The translations under genes were made by a program, and so were the position numbers. Of a stretch of DNA of 64,000 bases, positions 17,858-26,598 are shown in pieces. The stretch comes from an uncultured Acidobacteriia bacterium (GTDB lineage Bacteria; Acidobacteriota; Terriglobia; Bryobacterales; Bryobacteraceae), in the NCBI GenBank assembly GCA_903900705.1, contig CAIUOG010000043.1, positions 1 through 64,000 of the forward strand, given 5' to 3'. Numbering within the stretch: position 1 is the stretch's first letter; each line of letters opens with the position of its first letter. The notes under the pieces are model-generated. The model had not been told where the DNA came from. It saw only the letters and a list, made by a program, of their open reading frames with translations, and did no database searches.

Positions 17858-18771
17858 GTGATTTCAACATGAAGTGTTCTGATGTCGTAAAAGAAATCCC
17901 GCTCTACTGCTACGGGGAAGTCTCCGGAGAAGTGGAAGAAGCCGTCGAATCGCACGTCGCGGCCTGCCCGGCCTGCCGGACGGAACTCGCGAAGCATCGC
18001 TCTTTTCTGGACCTGCTGAACGAACGCGAGGACTTGAACGAAGCGTCGCTTCTGGCGAGTTGCCGCGTGGATCTGCGCGCTGCGCTGCAGACAGACCCGG
18101 CGCCGGTGCGCGTGAGCTGGCTGGAATACCTCCGGAATTTCTCGCAGTTGCATATTCCGTTCCGGGTCCCGGTGGGCGCAATGGCACTGGTGGCACTGGG
18201 ATTCTTCGGCGCGCGTTATACGCCGGAACAGTTCGGCGGTATCCGGGCCGGCCTTGCGGAGCCCACGTTTTCGAACGTCCGGTCCGTGGAAGATCAATCC
18301 GGTCAGGTGCATATCGCGGTGGACGAAGTGCGCCGCCGCGTGGTCAGCGGAACTCTGCAGGACCCAAAGATTCAGGCACTGCTGCTGAGCGCTGTGCGGG
18401 AAGAGTCGAACCCGGGTATCCGCGTGGAATCCATCGGCATGCTCAAGAACAGCACCGATTCCGAAGAGGTACGCAGTGCGCTGCTTGACGCGCTGACACA
18501 TGATCCGAATGCGGGCGTGCGGCTGAAGGCCATCGAAGGACTCAAAGCATATGCCGGCGATGTGACAGTGCGCCGTACCCTGGCCAATGTGCTGCTGAAA
18601 GACGATAACCCCGGCGTTCGGGTTCAGGCGATCGATCTGCTGACGACACACCATGACGATTCGATCGTGGGCGTGCTCCAGGACGTGGTGCAGAAGGAAG
18701 ACAACAGCTACGTCCGCACGCGCACCAGCCAGTTGCTCGAAGCCATGAAAGCGTCCGTGGGGACGTATTGA
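17854..18771 (+). CDS. Zinc-finger anti-sigma factor fused to HEAT repeats
   Basis: 305 residues from GTG at 17854, which overlaps the sigma-factor stop; an ATG at 17869 is a plausible alternative five codons in. Residues 8-41 make a zinc anti-sigma (zf-HC2) domain with Cys8, His34, Cys38 and Cys41 (HVAACPAC). One membrane segment spans about 103-121 (FRVPVGAMALVALGFFGAR). The part beyond the membrane, residues about 150-305, is made of HEAT repeats (SDSEEVRSALLDALTHDPNAGVRLKA-like units with repeated NPGVRVQAIDLL). The sensor half would therefore be an alpha-solenoid in the periplasm, which is unusual. It presumably sequesters the sigma factor encoded upstream until a signal is sensed. Confidence 0.85.
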   Translation: MSDFNMKCSDVVKEIPLYCYGEVSGEVEEAVESHVAACPACRTELAKHRSFLDLLNEREDLNEASLLASCRVDLRAALQTDPAPVRVSWLEYLRNFSQLHIPFRVPVGAMALVALGFFGARYTPEQFGGIRAGLAEPTFSNVRSVEDQSGQVHIAVDEVRRRVVSGTLQDPKIQALLLSAVREESNPGIRVESIGMLKNSTDSEEVRSALLDALTHDPNAGVRLKAIEGLKAYAGDVTVRRTLANVLLKDDNPGVRVQAIDLLTTHHDDSIVGVLQDVVQKEDNSYVRTRTSQLLEAMKASVGTY

Positions 18772-19898
18772 TTCGCTGCCCGGCCGCTCTGCTGAGCGCC
18801 GCCGCCTGGTGTGTCACGGCGGGCTTCATCATGCAGGGATACGGTACCGCGTGGGCGGTCACCGCGGGGAGCACCACAGCCAGTGAAAAGATCGAACTGC
18901 AACGGGAAGGCGCGGCCTGGCGAATCACCATCACCGGTTCCCTGCCCCCGCAGCCGCTGAGCGGTATTTTAGCTGTGGGCGATCTGACGATTCGCGGCAG
19001 CCGCGCCGGCGGGATTCGTTATACCGTTACCCAGCGAGTTGTCGGTGCCGATGAGGCCAGCGTCCGGCGGGCAGCGGAGTTCTGCCGGGCACGCGTCCTG
19101 AATGGCCAGATAGCCTTCTTCCAGCCGGCGGCTATTCGCGTCGAGATCCCCGTTTCCACCCCATTCGTCAGTGTTTCGAGCGCTATGGGCATGATCGACG
19201 CGGCGGACCTCAATGGTTCGGTGCGCGCCGACGCAATGGCCGGAAGAGTCATGCTGGACCGCGTGAGCGGCGACGTCGAGATCCATTCCAACGGGGGCCC
19301 CGCTTCCGTCGGCACCATCGGTGGCTCGGTGCGATGCTACTCGGGCGGCGGACCCATCCGGGCCGTCCGCATCAAGGGTAATGCCTACTTCGAGACCAAC
19401 GGCGGTGACATCCGGCTCGGCGAGGTGGGGGGCGAGGTGCGGGCCTTCACGGCGGCAGGCGGCATCCGGATTGACCGCGCAGACGCCGGCGTCTTCGCCG
19501 ATACGTTGGGCGGGCCGATTGAGATTGGCGGCGCGACCGCAGTTCAGTCCATGAGTGCGGCCGGGGCCATCCATCTGAACAACGTTTCCGGCAGTTTGCA
19601 GGCGGTTACCGAAAGCGGCGGCATCGTGGCGGAACTTCTGCCGGGGGGCACGCTGCGCGATTCTTCGCTTTCCACGCGGGCAGGTGACATAACGGTTTGG
19701 ATTCCGTCGAATATGGGTGTAACGATTGACGCGGAATGCAGTGTTTCGCAAAGCCCGCAACCGATCATTTCGGACTTTGCAGGCCTCCGGATCGAGCAGC
19801 GACGGGCATCCACCGTTGCGCTCGGTAAGATCAACGGAGGAGGACCCCGGCTGCGTCTGACAGGCGTTGGCGGGCGGATTGAGATCAGGAGAAAGTGA
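18768..19898 (+). CDS. Secreted DUF4097-type beta-solenoid protein
   Basis: 376 residues if started at TTG 18768, which overlaps the anti-sigma stop (TTGA) and gives a full signal peptide (LLSAAAWCVTAGFIMQGYGTAWA); the next ATG (18831) would cut that signal. The mature protein has strand-turn repeats rich in Gly such as SGDVEIHSNGGPASVGTIGGSV, NGGDIRLGEVGGEV and AGDITVWIP. These are typical of DUF4097 proteins, predicted to fold as a right-handed beta-helix and often encoded beside sigma/anti-sigma pairs. No enzymatic motif is visible. The role in the stress module is inferred from position: a periplasmic or surface partner whose expression follows the sigma factor. Confidence 0.75.
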   Translation: MIRCPAALLSAAAWCVTAGFIMQGYGTAWAVTAGSTTASEKIELQREGAAWRITITGSLPPQPLSGILAVGDLTIRGSRAGGIRYTVTQRVVGADEASVRRAAEFCRARVLNGQIAFFQPAAIRVEIPVSTPFVSVSSAMGMIDAADLNGSVRADAMAGRVMLDRVSGDVEIHSNGGPASVGTIGGSVRCYSGGGPIRAVRIKGNAYFETNGGDIRLGEVGGEVRAFTAAGGIRIDRADAGVFADTLGGPIEIGGATAVQSMSAAGAIHLNNVSGSLQAVTESGGIVAELLPGGTLRDSSLSTRAGDITVWIPSNMGVTIDAECSVSQSPQPIISDFAGLRIEQRRASTVALGKINGGGPRLRLTGVGGRIEIRRK

Positions 19899-19900
19899 CC

Positions 19901-20761
19901 ATGTTTTTCAATAAGCCATTTCTGGCCGGTTTGACCGCGGGGGCCCTGGCGCTTTCCGCAGCGGCACAACCGCAAACTCCGGCGGCGCCGAAGCCGCTTC
20001 GCGGCGGTCGCCCTGTCACGGGACGCATGATGTCGGCGAAGGTTGGCTGGCTGGGCGTCGGCCTGGGAGAATTGACTCCGGAGCGCGTCAAGGCGCTGAA
20101 GCTGAAGGGCGAAACCGGGATCGAAGTGATGCACGTGGAAGAGAACAGCCCGGCGGCGAAAGCCGGATTGAAGGAGCACGACGTCATCCTGACCGTGAAT
20201 AATCAGGCGGTGGAAGGCGGGGAACACTTCGCGCGCACGATTGCCGATATGTCGCCGGGCACGAAAGTGGCGCTCACCGTCTGGCGAAGCGGCGGGAAAC
20301 AGAACCTGACGGCCACACTGGAAGCCCGGCCGAATCAGCTACTGGTCTTCAGTGGTCCCAACGGTGACTGGATGGCGACCATGCCTTCGTCTCCCCCTCT
20401 GCCTCCGTCCGGCCCGGGCTGGGATAACGCCATGACCATCATGTCCGGCCAGGCCCCGCGCGTGGGTTTCGAAGGTGAGACGCTCACGCCGCAGCTGGCG
20501 GAATTTTTCGGCGTGAAGGAAGGCGTGCTGGTGCGGACCGTTTCCGAGAAGACTCCGGCTGCGAAGGCCGGGCTGAAGGCGGGCGACGTGGTGATCAAGG
20601 TAAGCGGCACTCCGGTCTCCAGCACCCGCGAAATCACCGGAATCATTCGCGCCCAACACAATAACGTGACCTTTACCGTCATGCGGAATCACAAGGAAAT
20701 CGTGCTCAACGTGGAGCTTTCCTACAACCGGATCCTGGGTTCAGACCGCGAAGTTCTGTAG
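19901..20761 (+). CDS. Periplasmic protein with two PDZ domains
   Basis: 286 residues from the ATG at 19901, chosen over GTG 19895 because AGGAG lies 9 bp upstream. After a signal peptide (LAGLTAGALALSAAAQ) come PDZ1 (about 45-140: WLGVGLGELTPERVKAL, NSPAAKAGLKEHDVILTVN) and PDZ2 (about 185-275: GVLVRTVSEKTPAAKAGL, KAGDVVIKVSGTPV). There is no trypsin-like protease domain, so this is not a DegP-type enzyme but a PDZ-only adaptor, perhaps presenting unfolded C-termini or scaffolding a protease. It ends the operon begun by the ECF sigma factor. In such operons PDZ proteins often modulate anti-sigma proteolysis, but no site-2 protease is nearby. Confidence 0.85.
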   Translation: MFFNKPFLAGLTAGALALSAAAQPQTPAAPKPLRGGRPVTGRMMSAKVGWLGVGLGELTPERVKALKLKGETGIEVMHVEENSPAAKAGLKEHDVILTVNNQAVEGGEHFARTIADMSPGTKVALTVWRSGGKQNLTATLEARPNQLLVFSGPNGDWMATMPSSPPLPPSGPGWDNAMTIMSGQAPRVGFEGETLTPQLAEFFGVKEGVLVRTVSEKTPAAKAGLKAGDVVIKVSGTPVSSTREITGIIRAQHNNVTFTVMRNHKEIVLNVELSYNRILGSDREVL

Positions 20762-20793
20762 ACCAGAACCGCGAGGCTTACAATCGGAACCGG

Positions 20794-21264
20794 ATGCCTG
20801 ATACCAACCTTGCACTTCTGACCCAGGAATGGGAACGCGCCAAAGCCGGAGCACGCGAATTCATTGAAGCCATGCCCGACGAACATCTGGGCTTCCGGCC
20901 CACGCCCGAGGTTCTCAGCTTCGCCGGACAGTTCCTGCACATCGCGGACGCAAACTACCTGTTCGCCGCCCCCACGTTCGGGATCGACAACCCGTTCGCC
21001 GGACAGAAATCCGAGCAGAGCCCGGAGTTGCAGACCAGGGACGCACTGCTGAGCTTCGTCATGGCAAGCTATGACTTCATTCTGCAGGGCATTGCGGCGC
21101 TCGCGCCGGCAGGGCTGGACGAAGAAGTGGCGCTGTTCCGGTGGACTCTGAAGCGGCACATTATTCTGGCGAAAGCGCTGGAACACCATGCCCACCACCG
21201 CGGGCAGACGGTGATCTATTTCCGCCTGCTGGGCATGAAGCCGCCCTCCGAACACCTGTTTTGA
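20794..21264 (+). CDS. DinB-family four-helix protein
   Basis: 156 residues matching the DinB/YfiT-like four-helix bundle: an N-terminal helix with WERAKAGAREFIEAMP, HLGFRPTPE, His49 in QFLHIADANY, and the C-terminal LEHHAHHRGQTVIYFRLLGMKPP. His49 plus two of the clustered His131-His135 are placed to bind the divalent metal typical of the family. Members include thiol-dependent transferases and damage-inducible proteins of unknown role, so no substrate is assigned. The gene starts 32 bp after the PDZ gene, so it may be read with it. It converges on the PLP enzyme gene at 21268 with a 3-bp gap. Confidence 0.88.
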   Translation: MPDTNLALLTQEWERAKAGAREFIEAMPDEHLGFRPTPEVLSFAGQFLHIADANYLFAAPTFGIDNPFAGQKSEQSPELQTRDALLSFVMASYDFILQGIAALAPAGLDEEVALFRWTLKRHIILAKALEHHAHHRGQTVIYFRLLGMKPPSEHLF

Positions 21265-21267
21265 TGG

Positions 21268-22467
21268 CTAGCTTCTGAGTGCCTGATCGAGGTCGGCGAG
21301 AATATCCTCCACGGCCTCGATTCCCACCGACAGACGCACCAGATTATCGTGGATTCCGAGACGCGCACGATGCTTCGGCGCCAGTTCCCGGTGAGACGCG
21401 ATCGCCGGGTACAACATCATGGTGTGCACGTCGCCCAGTGAGGTCGCCGGCACCACCATCTTCAGCGAATTCATCAGGTGGAAGATCTCCGGACGGCCCG
21501 CGCCCTTTACCTCAAAGCTGACCATGGCGCCATAGAAACCTTCCGCGAAGATGGCTGCGATGTTTTCCGCGTCCGGATGCTTCGGGTCAGCGGGATAGTG
21601 CACGCGATCCACATTCGGATGGGCCGCGAGCCATTCGGCAACCTTGCGGGCATTCGAACACTGCCGTTCCATCCGGACCGCGAAGGACTTGATGCCGCGC
21701 ATCGAAAGATAGGCCTCAAAAGGACCGAGGATAAAGCCCACCGTGCGGGAAAGGTCCCGTAGCGGGCCGAGAAATTCCTCACTCGCCGTGACCATGCCAC
21801 CCAGCACATCGCCGTGACCGGAAAGGTACTTCGTCAGGCTGTGCACCACCATGGACGCGCCGAGTTCCAGCGGACGGGTGATCAGCGGCGTCGCAAATGT
21901 GTTGTCCACCACCAGCGGCACGCCGGCCGCATTCGCCATCTTCGCAATCCGGTGCATGGCGGGAACGCGCAGCAGCGGGTTCGCGATGGTTTCCATCAGA
22001 ATCACGCCCGGGCGGTGTTCCGCAATGGCGGCTTCCACGGCGGACGGATCATCGAAGTCCGCCCAGACCGTTTCCGCGCCTGCCGGTTCGAAAACCTTGT
22101 TGAGCATCCCGATCGTCGCGCCATAGATCAGCTTCGGGGCCAGAATCACGCGGCGGCGGTCGATGAGAGCCACGTTGATGGCCATGTGCAGCGCGGCCAT
22201 CCCGGAACAGCAGGCGAGCGAACCGGCGCCGCCTTCGAGCGCGGTGACGAGTTCTTCCAGCGCGTCATTCGTCGGATTCCCGTAGCGGCTGTAGCTCTGT
22301 CCGGGAAGCTCTTTGGCGAAGACTTTATCGAGATTGTCGATATCGTTATAGAAAAAGCTGGTGGCGGTATGGATCGGCGCGGTGACGGGCACCCAGGCGG
22401 CCTGATTATCTCCCGACGCGGGGCGCTTGCGGTCGCCGGCGTGGACCGCTTTGGTGTACAGGTTCAT
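21268..22467 (-). CDS. Trans-sulfuration family PLP enzyme (cystathionine synthase/lyase type)
   Basis: 399 residues of the Cys/Met metabolism PLP-dependent family. The Schiff-base Lys213 is in HSLTKYLSGHGD, Asp188 in VVDNTFATP contacts the pyridine nitrogen, and the tetramer-contact Tyr-Gly motif is in SRYGNPT near 62. Members catalyse cystathionine gamma-synthesis, cystathionine gamma- or beta-cleavage, methionine gamma-lysis or O-acetylhomoserine sulfhydrylation, and eye inspection cannot separate these. The start codon overlaps the cysS stop by one base (TAATG), so translation is coupled to cysteinyl-tRNA synthetase. That places cysteine or methionine supply and charging in one unit. Confidence 0.88.
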   Translation of the reverse strand: MNLYTKAVHAGDRKRPASGDNQAAWVPVTAPIHTATSFFYNDIDNLDKVFAKELPGQSYSRYGNPTNDALEELVTALEGGAGSLACCSGMAALHMAINVALIDRRRVILAPKLIYGATIGMLNKVFEPAGAETVWADFDDPSAVEAAIAEHRPGVILMETIANPLLRVPAMHRIAKMANAAGVPLVVDNTFATPLITRPLELGASMVVHSLTKYLSGHGDVLGGMVTASEEFLGPLRDLSRTVGFILGPFEAYLSMRGIKSFAVRMERQCSNARKVAEWLAAHPNVDRVHYPADPKHPDAENIAAIFAEGFYGAMVSFEVKGAGRPEIFHLMNSLKMVVPATSLGDVHTMMLYPAIASHRELAPKHRARLGIHDNLVRLSVGIEAVEDILADLDQALRS

Positions 22468-23873
22468 TATTTTCGTTTCCAGCGGACTCCATCCTTCGTG
22501 TCTTCGAGGATGATGCCTTTTTCAATCAGTTCATTGCGGATGGCGTCGGCCTTCGCGAATTCGCGGGACTTCTTGGCAGCGGTACGAGCCGCGATGAGCG
22601 TTTCGATTTCCTGTTCGCTCATGCCACCCTCCTGCCCGGTGGGCTGCAGGACCTGGAACACGGAATCGAACAGCGCGAGCAGGTCCTGCGCGGCGGCAAG
22701 GTTGCCTGCGAGGAACTGGCCAGCGTCAAAAGCGGAGTTGGCGTGGCGAAGGTACTCGAACATCGCGCCGAGGGCTTCAGCCGTGTTCAGATCATCGTCC
22801 ATCGAGGCCCGGAATTCCGCAATGGCAGCCGTCGCTTTGGCGGCGAGTTCCTCGTTCAGGCCCTCCGCGAGTTTGGCGGATTCCAGACGGAACTTGAAAT
22901 TGCGAAGCCGCTCGATGGCGGTCTGGGCGGATTTGAGGCCCTCAAACGTAAAATTCAGACCCTTGCGGTACGGCACCGAAGCCAGCAGATACCGAACACA
23001 CTCCGGCGTAAAGCCCCGGCCAAACAGATCGCGCAGCGTGTAGAAATTGCCAAGCGACTTCGACATCTTCTGGCCATCCACCAGCAGAAATTCCGAGTGC
23101 ACCCAGTAACGCGCGAACTGTTTCCCGGTGAGGCACTCCGACTGCGCGATTTCGTTTTCATGGTGCGGGAAGACCAGATCAACGCCCCCGGCATGCAGGT
23201 CCAGCGTCGCGCCCAGATACTGAATCGCCATCACCGAGCACTCAATATGCCAGCCGGGGCGGCCCGGACCGATTTCGGTCTCCCAGTTCGGTTCACCGGC
23301 CTTTGGAGCCTTCCACAGCGCGAAGTCGCGGGCATCGTTCTTTTCGTACTCATCCACGTCCACACGCGCGCCGGAGACCATGCCGCTGAAATCGTTGTGC
23401 GAAAGCTTGCCGTATTCAGGGAACTTCGCAATGCGGAAATAGATGGACCCGTCACTGCGATACGTGAAGCCCGCCTCTTCGAGTTTGTGAATGGCCGCTG
23501 CCATCTGGTCGATGTGTTCGGTAGCCCGGGCAATGGTTTCCGGGCGCTCCAGACGCAGCGTGGCGCAATCATCCAGAAAGGCTTTCGTGTAGATATCGGT
23601 GTACTCGTTGAGAGTCTTACCCTGCGCCACAGCATTCCGGATGATCTTGTCGTCCACGTCCGTAATATTCATGACGTGGTCCAATTGGAAGCCATCGGCC
23701 TTGAGCCACCGGCGCAGAATGTCGTAGAAAACGAAGGTTCGGAAGTTGCCGATGTGAGCAAAGTCGTACACGGTTGGTCCGCAGGTATACATCCGGACAA
23801 CCTTGCCGACGGTGTCGAGGGGCTCGAATGGCTGTACCTGTTGGGTCAGCGTGTTATAGAAACGCAGGGACAT
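22467..23873 (-). CDS. cysS: Cysteinyl-tRNA synthetase
   Basis: 468 residues, the usual length. It charges tRNA-Cys with cysteine in the cytoplasm. Key elements are the zinc-binding Cys31 in YTCGPTVYD, the class-I HIGH-type motif as HIGN (40-43), DVDDKIIRNA, the second zinc cluster region with WHIECSVMA and HAGGVDLVFPHHENE, and KMSKSLGNF near residue 276. The C-terminal helical anticodon-binding part is complete and ends WKRK. The PLP enzyme gene follows with a one-base overlap. A long GC-rich hairpin (23918-23961) separates it from the gene upstream. Confidence 0.97.
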   Translation of the reverse strand: MSLRFYNTLTQQVQPFEPLDTVGKVVRMYTCGPTVYDFAHIGNFRTFVFYDILRRWLKADGFQLDHVMNITDVDDKIIRNAVAQGKTLNEYTDIYTKAFLDDCATLRLERPETIARATEHIDQMAAAIHKLEEAGFTYRSDGSIYFRIAKFPEYGKLSHNDFSGMVSGARVDVDEYEKNDARDFALWKAPKAGEPNWETEIGPGRPGWHIECSVMAIQYLGATLDLHAGGVDLVFPHHENEIAQSECLTGKQFARYWVHSEFLLVDGQKMSKSLGNFYTLRDLFGRGFTPECVRYLLASVPYRKGLNFTFEGLKSAQTAIERLRNFKFRLESAKLAEGLNEELAAKATAAIAEFRASMDDDLNTAEALGAMFEYLRHANSAFDAGQFLAGNLAAAQDLLALFDSVFQVLQPTGQEGGMSEQEIETLIAARTAAKKSREFAKADAIRNELIEKGIILEDTKDGVRWKRK

Positions 23874-23917
23874 GAGGGGAACTTTTATGTTAACAGTGCG
23901 CGGGAAACGCCATGGAC

Positions 23918-23961
23918 GGGAAGGGGGCGGCAGTCCGATCCCCGGACCCCGCCCCCTTCCC
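23918..23961. other. Long GC-rich hairpin between DUF6526 gene and cysS
   Basis: GGGAAGGGGGCGG (23918-23930) pairs perfectly with CCGCCCCCTTCCC (23949-23961), and the loop contains an inner five-bp stem (GTCCG/CGGAC-type). It lies 20 bp after the stop of the minus-strand DUF6526 gene. No T-run follows on either strand, so it is not a standard intrinsic terminator; it may protect the 3' end of the DUF6526 transcript or attenuate read-through into cysS. Confidence 0.7.
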
Positions 23962-23981
23962 CGGATGAATCCCGCGACGAA

Positions 23982-24422
23982 CTAAAGCCGGTCGTTATCG
24001 GCGCGCCAGTTCCTGATCGCCCGCTTGATGTCCTTCTGCGCCATCCCGGATTCAGCCGCTTTCCTGGCAAGTTCAACAAACTCGCCGTCCGACGCAAACC
24101 GCAGACCGACGATCTGTTTGACAGTGAGACGCGGGTCCAGCATTTTGCCCGTCATCAGATAGTGCCGCATATTCTCTTCGGCCCGAATGACGCGATCCTG
24201 CGCTCCCAGCGCAAAAACACGGGCAAACAGAGCAGTCATGATCAGCGCGACCGAGAGCGCGGTGATGAGCGACGCATTGTAGATCCGCTCGTGATCACCC
24301 AACGAGTGGTAGAGGTTCACCAGCGAACCAATGAAAGTCACAAAGAGGATTCCGAAGAGTACCTGATGGTACATCGGGACGAATTTCGCGTGTTTCTCAA
24401 AGCTTTGCGTGGGTTCAGGCAT
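23982..24422 (-). CDS. DUF6526-like membrane protein
   Basis: 146 residues. Two hydrophobic helices (about 21-41, LFGILFVTFIGSLVNLY; and about 49-72, ASLITALSVALIMTALFARVFA) follow a short charged N-terminus with FVPMYH. The cytoplasmic-type tail has AQDRVIRAEENMRHYLM, QIVGLRFASDGEFVELA and DIKRAIRNWRADNDRL, which together match the DUF6526 family as I recall it. Function is unknown. A perfect TATAAT (minus strand, 24451-24456) lies 29 bp upstream of the ATG and may be its -10 element, although the -35 region is poor. It could also be the last gene of the sugar kinase/transporter/GNAT operon. Confidence 0.75.
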   Translation of the reverse strand: MPEPTQSFEKHAKFVPMYHQVLFGILFVTFIGSLVNLYHSLGDHERIYNASLITALSVALIMTALFARVFALGAQDRVIRAEENMRHYLMTGKMLDPRLTVKQIVGLRFASDGEFVELARKAAESGMAQKDIKRAIRNWRADNDRL

Positions 24423-24451
24423 AGTTATTTTCCGTTGTGTCCGTCCGGTGA

Positions 24452-25270
24452 TTATACTGCGGGGACTTCACGCCGCCATTTCGTGCGCGTGTACGCAATC
24501 CGAAAACCGGAACGCTCCGCGTTGCGTTGCGACGCGCTGCCCGGCAGAGCCCCCATGGCCGCGAGATCGCAACCGGCCGCTGAGGCATACCGCAGGCGCG
24601 CGGCCAGCAGTGCGCGTTGGACCCCCAGTTTGCGGGCTTCCGGCACCGTGCTGCCACCGGCCAGCAAGCCAACTCCATGCCGGATATTCAATGCGGCCGT
24701 GGCAATTGGGACTCCGTCCTTTTCCGCAAAGAATGCCGTGACGCCCTCCACATGAAAGACGTTTTCCATCACCGGCATGAGCGCCCCGGCCATTTCGGGA
24801 TGGTCACTGAGCCACGCGGCGGCAGCGGTTTTCGCCCAGAGAGCACTCTCGGCAGGCATCGCAACCCGCACCTGCAAACCCTGGGACGGCGGTGGCGGCG
24901 GGGCGGCGAGTTCAAGGAAGAGCAAACTGGTGAACTCCACAGGGGCATAGCCGCGGGAGGAAATCAGCGGCCAGACCGACGTGTGCGCAAGCGGACTGAT
25001 CTCATGATGGACGGCCGCGTTGCGCTCAAAAAAGAACTGCTCCAGCAGATCCAGATCGTGGCCGGTCACTTCTCCGAACATGCCGAGACCGAAGGTCTGC
25101 GTCACCGGCGAATCCGGCGCATCGAACATGGCGTATGTTCCGGCCACTTCGATCCATGTGGCGCCGGTTTCCGGAGCGAGTCGCGCGCGGGTTTCAACAA
25201 ACGCCGCATTGGCGCCGGCTTCAGCGCGTTCCAGTCGCTGCGAGAGTGCGTAATCCGCGAACATTCCCAC
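24452..25270 (-). CDS. GNAT-family N-acetyltransferase
   Basis: 272 residues from GTG 25270, which overlaps the transporter stop (TAGTG) with GGGAG 10 bp upstream; ATG 25264 is an alternative. The N-terminal half is divergent. The C-terminal half carries the acetyltransferase core: GVTAFFAEKDGVPIATAALN (strand pair), LLAGGSTVPEARKLGVQRAL (acetyl-CoA pyrophosphate loop, with R-x-x-G-V-Q replacing the usual Q/R-x-x-G-x-G/A) and GSASQRNAERSGFRIAYTR (late helix and strand). The target is unknown. Coupling to a sugar transporter and kinase may mean a small-molecule amine or sugar substrate, but this is only context. Confidence 0.8.
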   Translation of the reverse strand: MGMFADYALSQRLERAEAGANAAFVETRARLAPETGATWIEVAGTYAMFDAPDSPVTQTFGLGMFGEVTGHDLDLLEQFFFERNAAVHHEISPLAHTSVWPLISSRGYAPVEFTSLLFLELAAPPPPPSQGLQVRVAMPAESALWAKTAAAAWLSDHPEMAGALMPVMENVFHVEGVTAFFAEKDGVPIATAALNIRHGVGLLAGGSTVPEARKLGVQRALLAARLRYASAAGCDLAAMGALPGSASQRNAERSGFRIAYTRTKWRREVPAV

Positions 25271-26598
25271 TAAACGGACGCTCCCGCCATCTTTTTCTGA
25301 AGATCTTCGAGCGAGACCCCCTTGGTTTCGGGATACCAGAAATAGACCACGACAAACTGCAGCACCATCATCGCCGCAAAGAAGGCAAACGGCGCTGCCA
25401 CCCAGCGGGCCGCCATCAGGGGAAATACCGCGGAGATCAGAGCATTCATGGCCCAGTGAGAGAAACTGCCCAGACTCTGCCCGCGGGCGCGCACCATGGT
25501 CGGAAAGACCTCGCTCAGATAGACCCAGATCACCGCGCCCTGAGAGAACGCGAAGAAAGCGATAAATCCGACCAGCAGCCAGATCAGCCAGGTCTCATGC
25601 GCCGCGGCGCTGAAAATCCAGGCTACGCCGGCCAGACAGGCAGCGGTGCCGAGAGAGCCGATCAGCAGCAGCGTCCTGCGGCCAATCTTATCGATTACAG
25701 TCATGGCGAGCATAGTGAAGCAAAGGTTTGTGAGCCCTATGGCGACTGCCTGCAGATCACTGGAAACCTTGCTGAAGCCACCCTTCAGGAAAATGTCGTT
25801 GAGGTAGTACAGAATCGCGTTGATTCCCGACAGCTGGTTAAAGACTCCGATGGAGATCGCCAGAAACACGGGCAGACGGTGCTGGCGGCAGAAGAGCTGA
25901 TGCGAGTGCTCTGCCTTTTCCTGACGGATGGCGGCTAGAATTGCCCCCAGTTCACCCTCCACATCCTCCTCACCGATCCGCTGCAGTACCGCGCGGGCCT
26001 CTTCGACCCGGCCCTTGCCAGCGAGCCACCGGGGACTCCGCGGAATCGAGAACAACATAACGAAGAAGAGAACGGCCGGAACCGCGGAAACACTCAGCTT
26101 CCAGCGCCATTCATCGGCGCCTGCCGCCGCCACTCCCAGCAGGTAGTTCGAGAGGTAAGCGACCAGAATCCCAAAGACCACATTGAACTGGAACAGCCCG
26201 ACCATGCGGCCACGCTGCCGCGCCGGCGCGATCTCCGCTATGTACATGGGCCCCAGAACAGACGATCCTCCGATGGCAAGGCCGCCGATAATTCGGAACG
26301 CCAGCAGCGACCACCAGTCCCACGCGAGCCCCGACCCCAGGGCGGAAACGACGTAGAGCATCGCAAGACCCTGCAAGGCGGTGCGTCTACCCCAGCGGTC
26401 ACCGGGAACACCGCCGAAAACCGAGCCCAGTACGGTGCCCCACAGGGCGCTCGCCACAGTGATTCCCAGGAGTCCGGGCGAGAGGCTGAAGACGCGGGTC
26501 AGATCGCCGGTCACGCCCGCGATAACCGCGGTGTCGAAACCAAATAAAAGGCCGCCCAGTGCGGCGGTCAGGGCGCTGCGCCAGAGTACCAGTTTCAT
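25270..26598 (-). CDS. MFS sugar porter family transporter
   Basis: 442 residues from the ATG at 26598, which overlaps the sugar-kinase stop (ATGA); a longer frame to 26667 lies inside the kinase gene and was rejected. About 12 hydrophobic helices. Sugar-porter signatures are clear: GGLLFGFDTAVIAG in helix 1, GDRWGRRTAL after helix 2, IPRSPRWLAGKGRVEEARAVL before the central loop (PESPRWL-like), NQLSGINAILYYLNDIF in helix 7, and YFWYPETKGVSLEDLQ at the end. It is likely a proton-driven importer of a monosaccharide, with the neighbouring PfkB kinase phosphorylating it after entry. Confidence 0.92.
   Translation of the reverse strand: MKLVLWRSALTAALGGLLFGFDTAVIAGVTGDLTRVFSLSPGLLGITVASALWGTVLGSVFGGVPGDRWGRRTALQGLAMLYVVSALGSGLAWDWWSLLAFRIIGGLAIGGSSVLGPMYIAEIAPARQRGRMVGLFQFNVVFGILVAYLSNYLLGVAAAGADEWRWKLSVSAVPAVLFFVMLFSIPRSPRWLAGKGRVEEARAVLQRIGEEDVEGELGAILAAIRQEKAEHSHQLFCRQHRLPVFLAISIGVFNQLSGINAILYYLNDIFLKGGFSKVSSDLQAVAIGLTNLCFTMLAMTVIDKIGRRTLLLIGSLGTAACLAGVAWIFSAAAHETWLIWLLVGFIAFFAFSQGAVIWVYLSEVFPTMVRARGQSLGSFSHWAMNALISAVFPLMAARWVAAPFAFFAAMMVLQFVVVYFWYPETKGVSLEDLQKKMAGASV

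Noticed and set aside
24451-24456. TATAAT upstream of the DUF6526 gene as a firm promoter
   Set aside because: No acceptable -35 element at 16-18 bp; noted only in the gene entry.
22743-24755. Long plus-strand open frame (670 codons)
   Set aside because: Fully antisense to cysS, the DUF6526 gene and part of the GNAT gene, which have clear family motifs; no recognisable protein. It is a composition-driven shadow.
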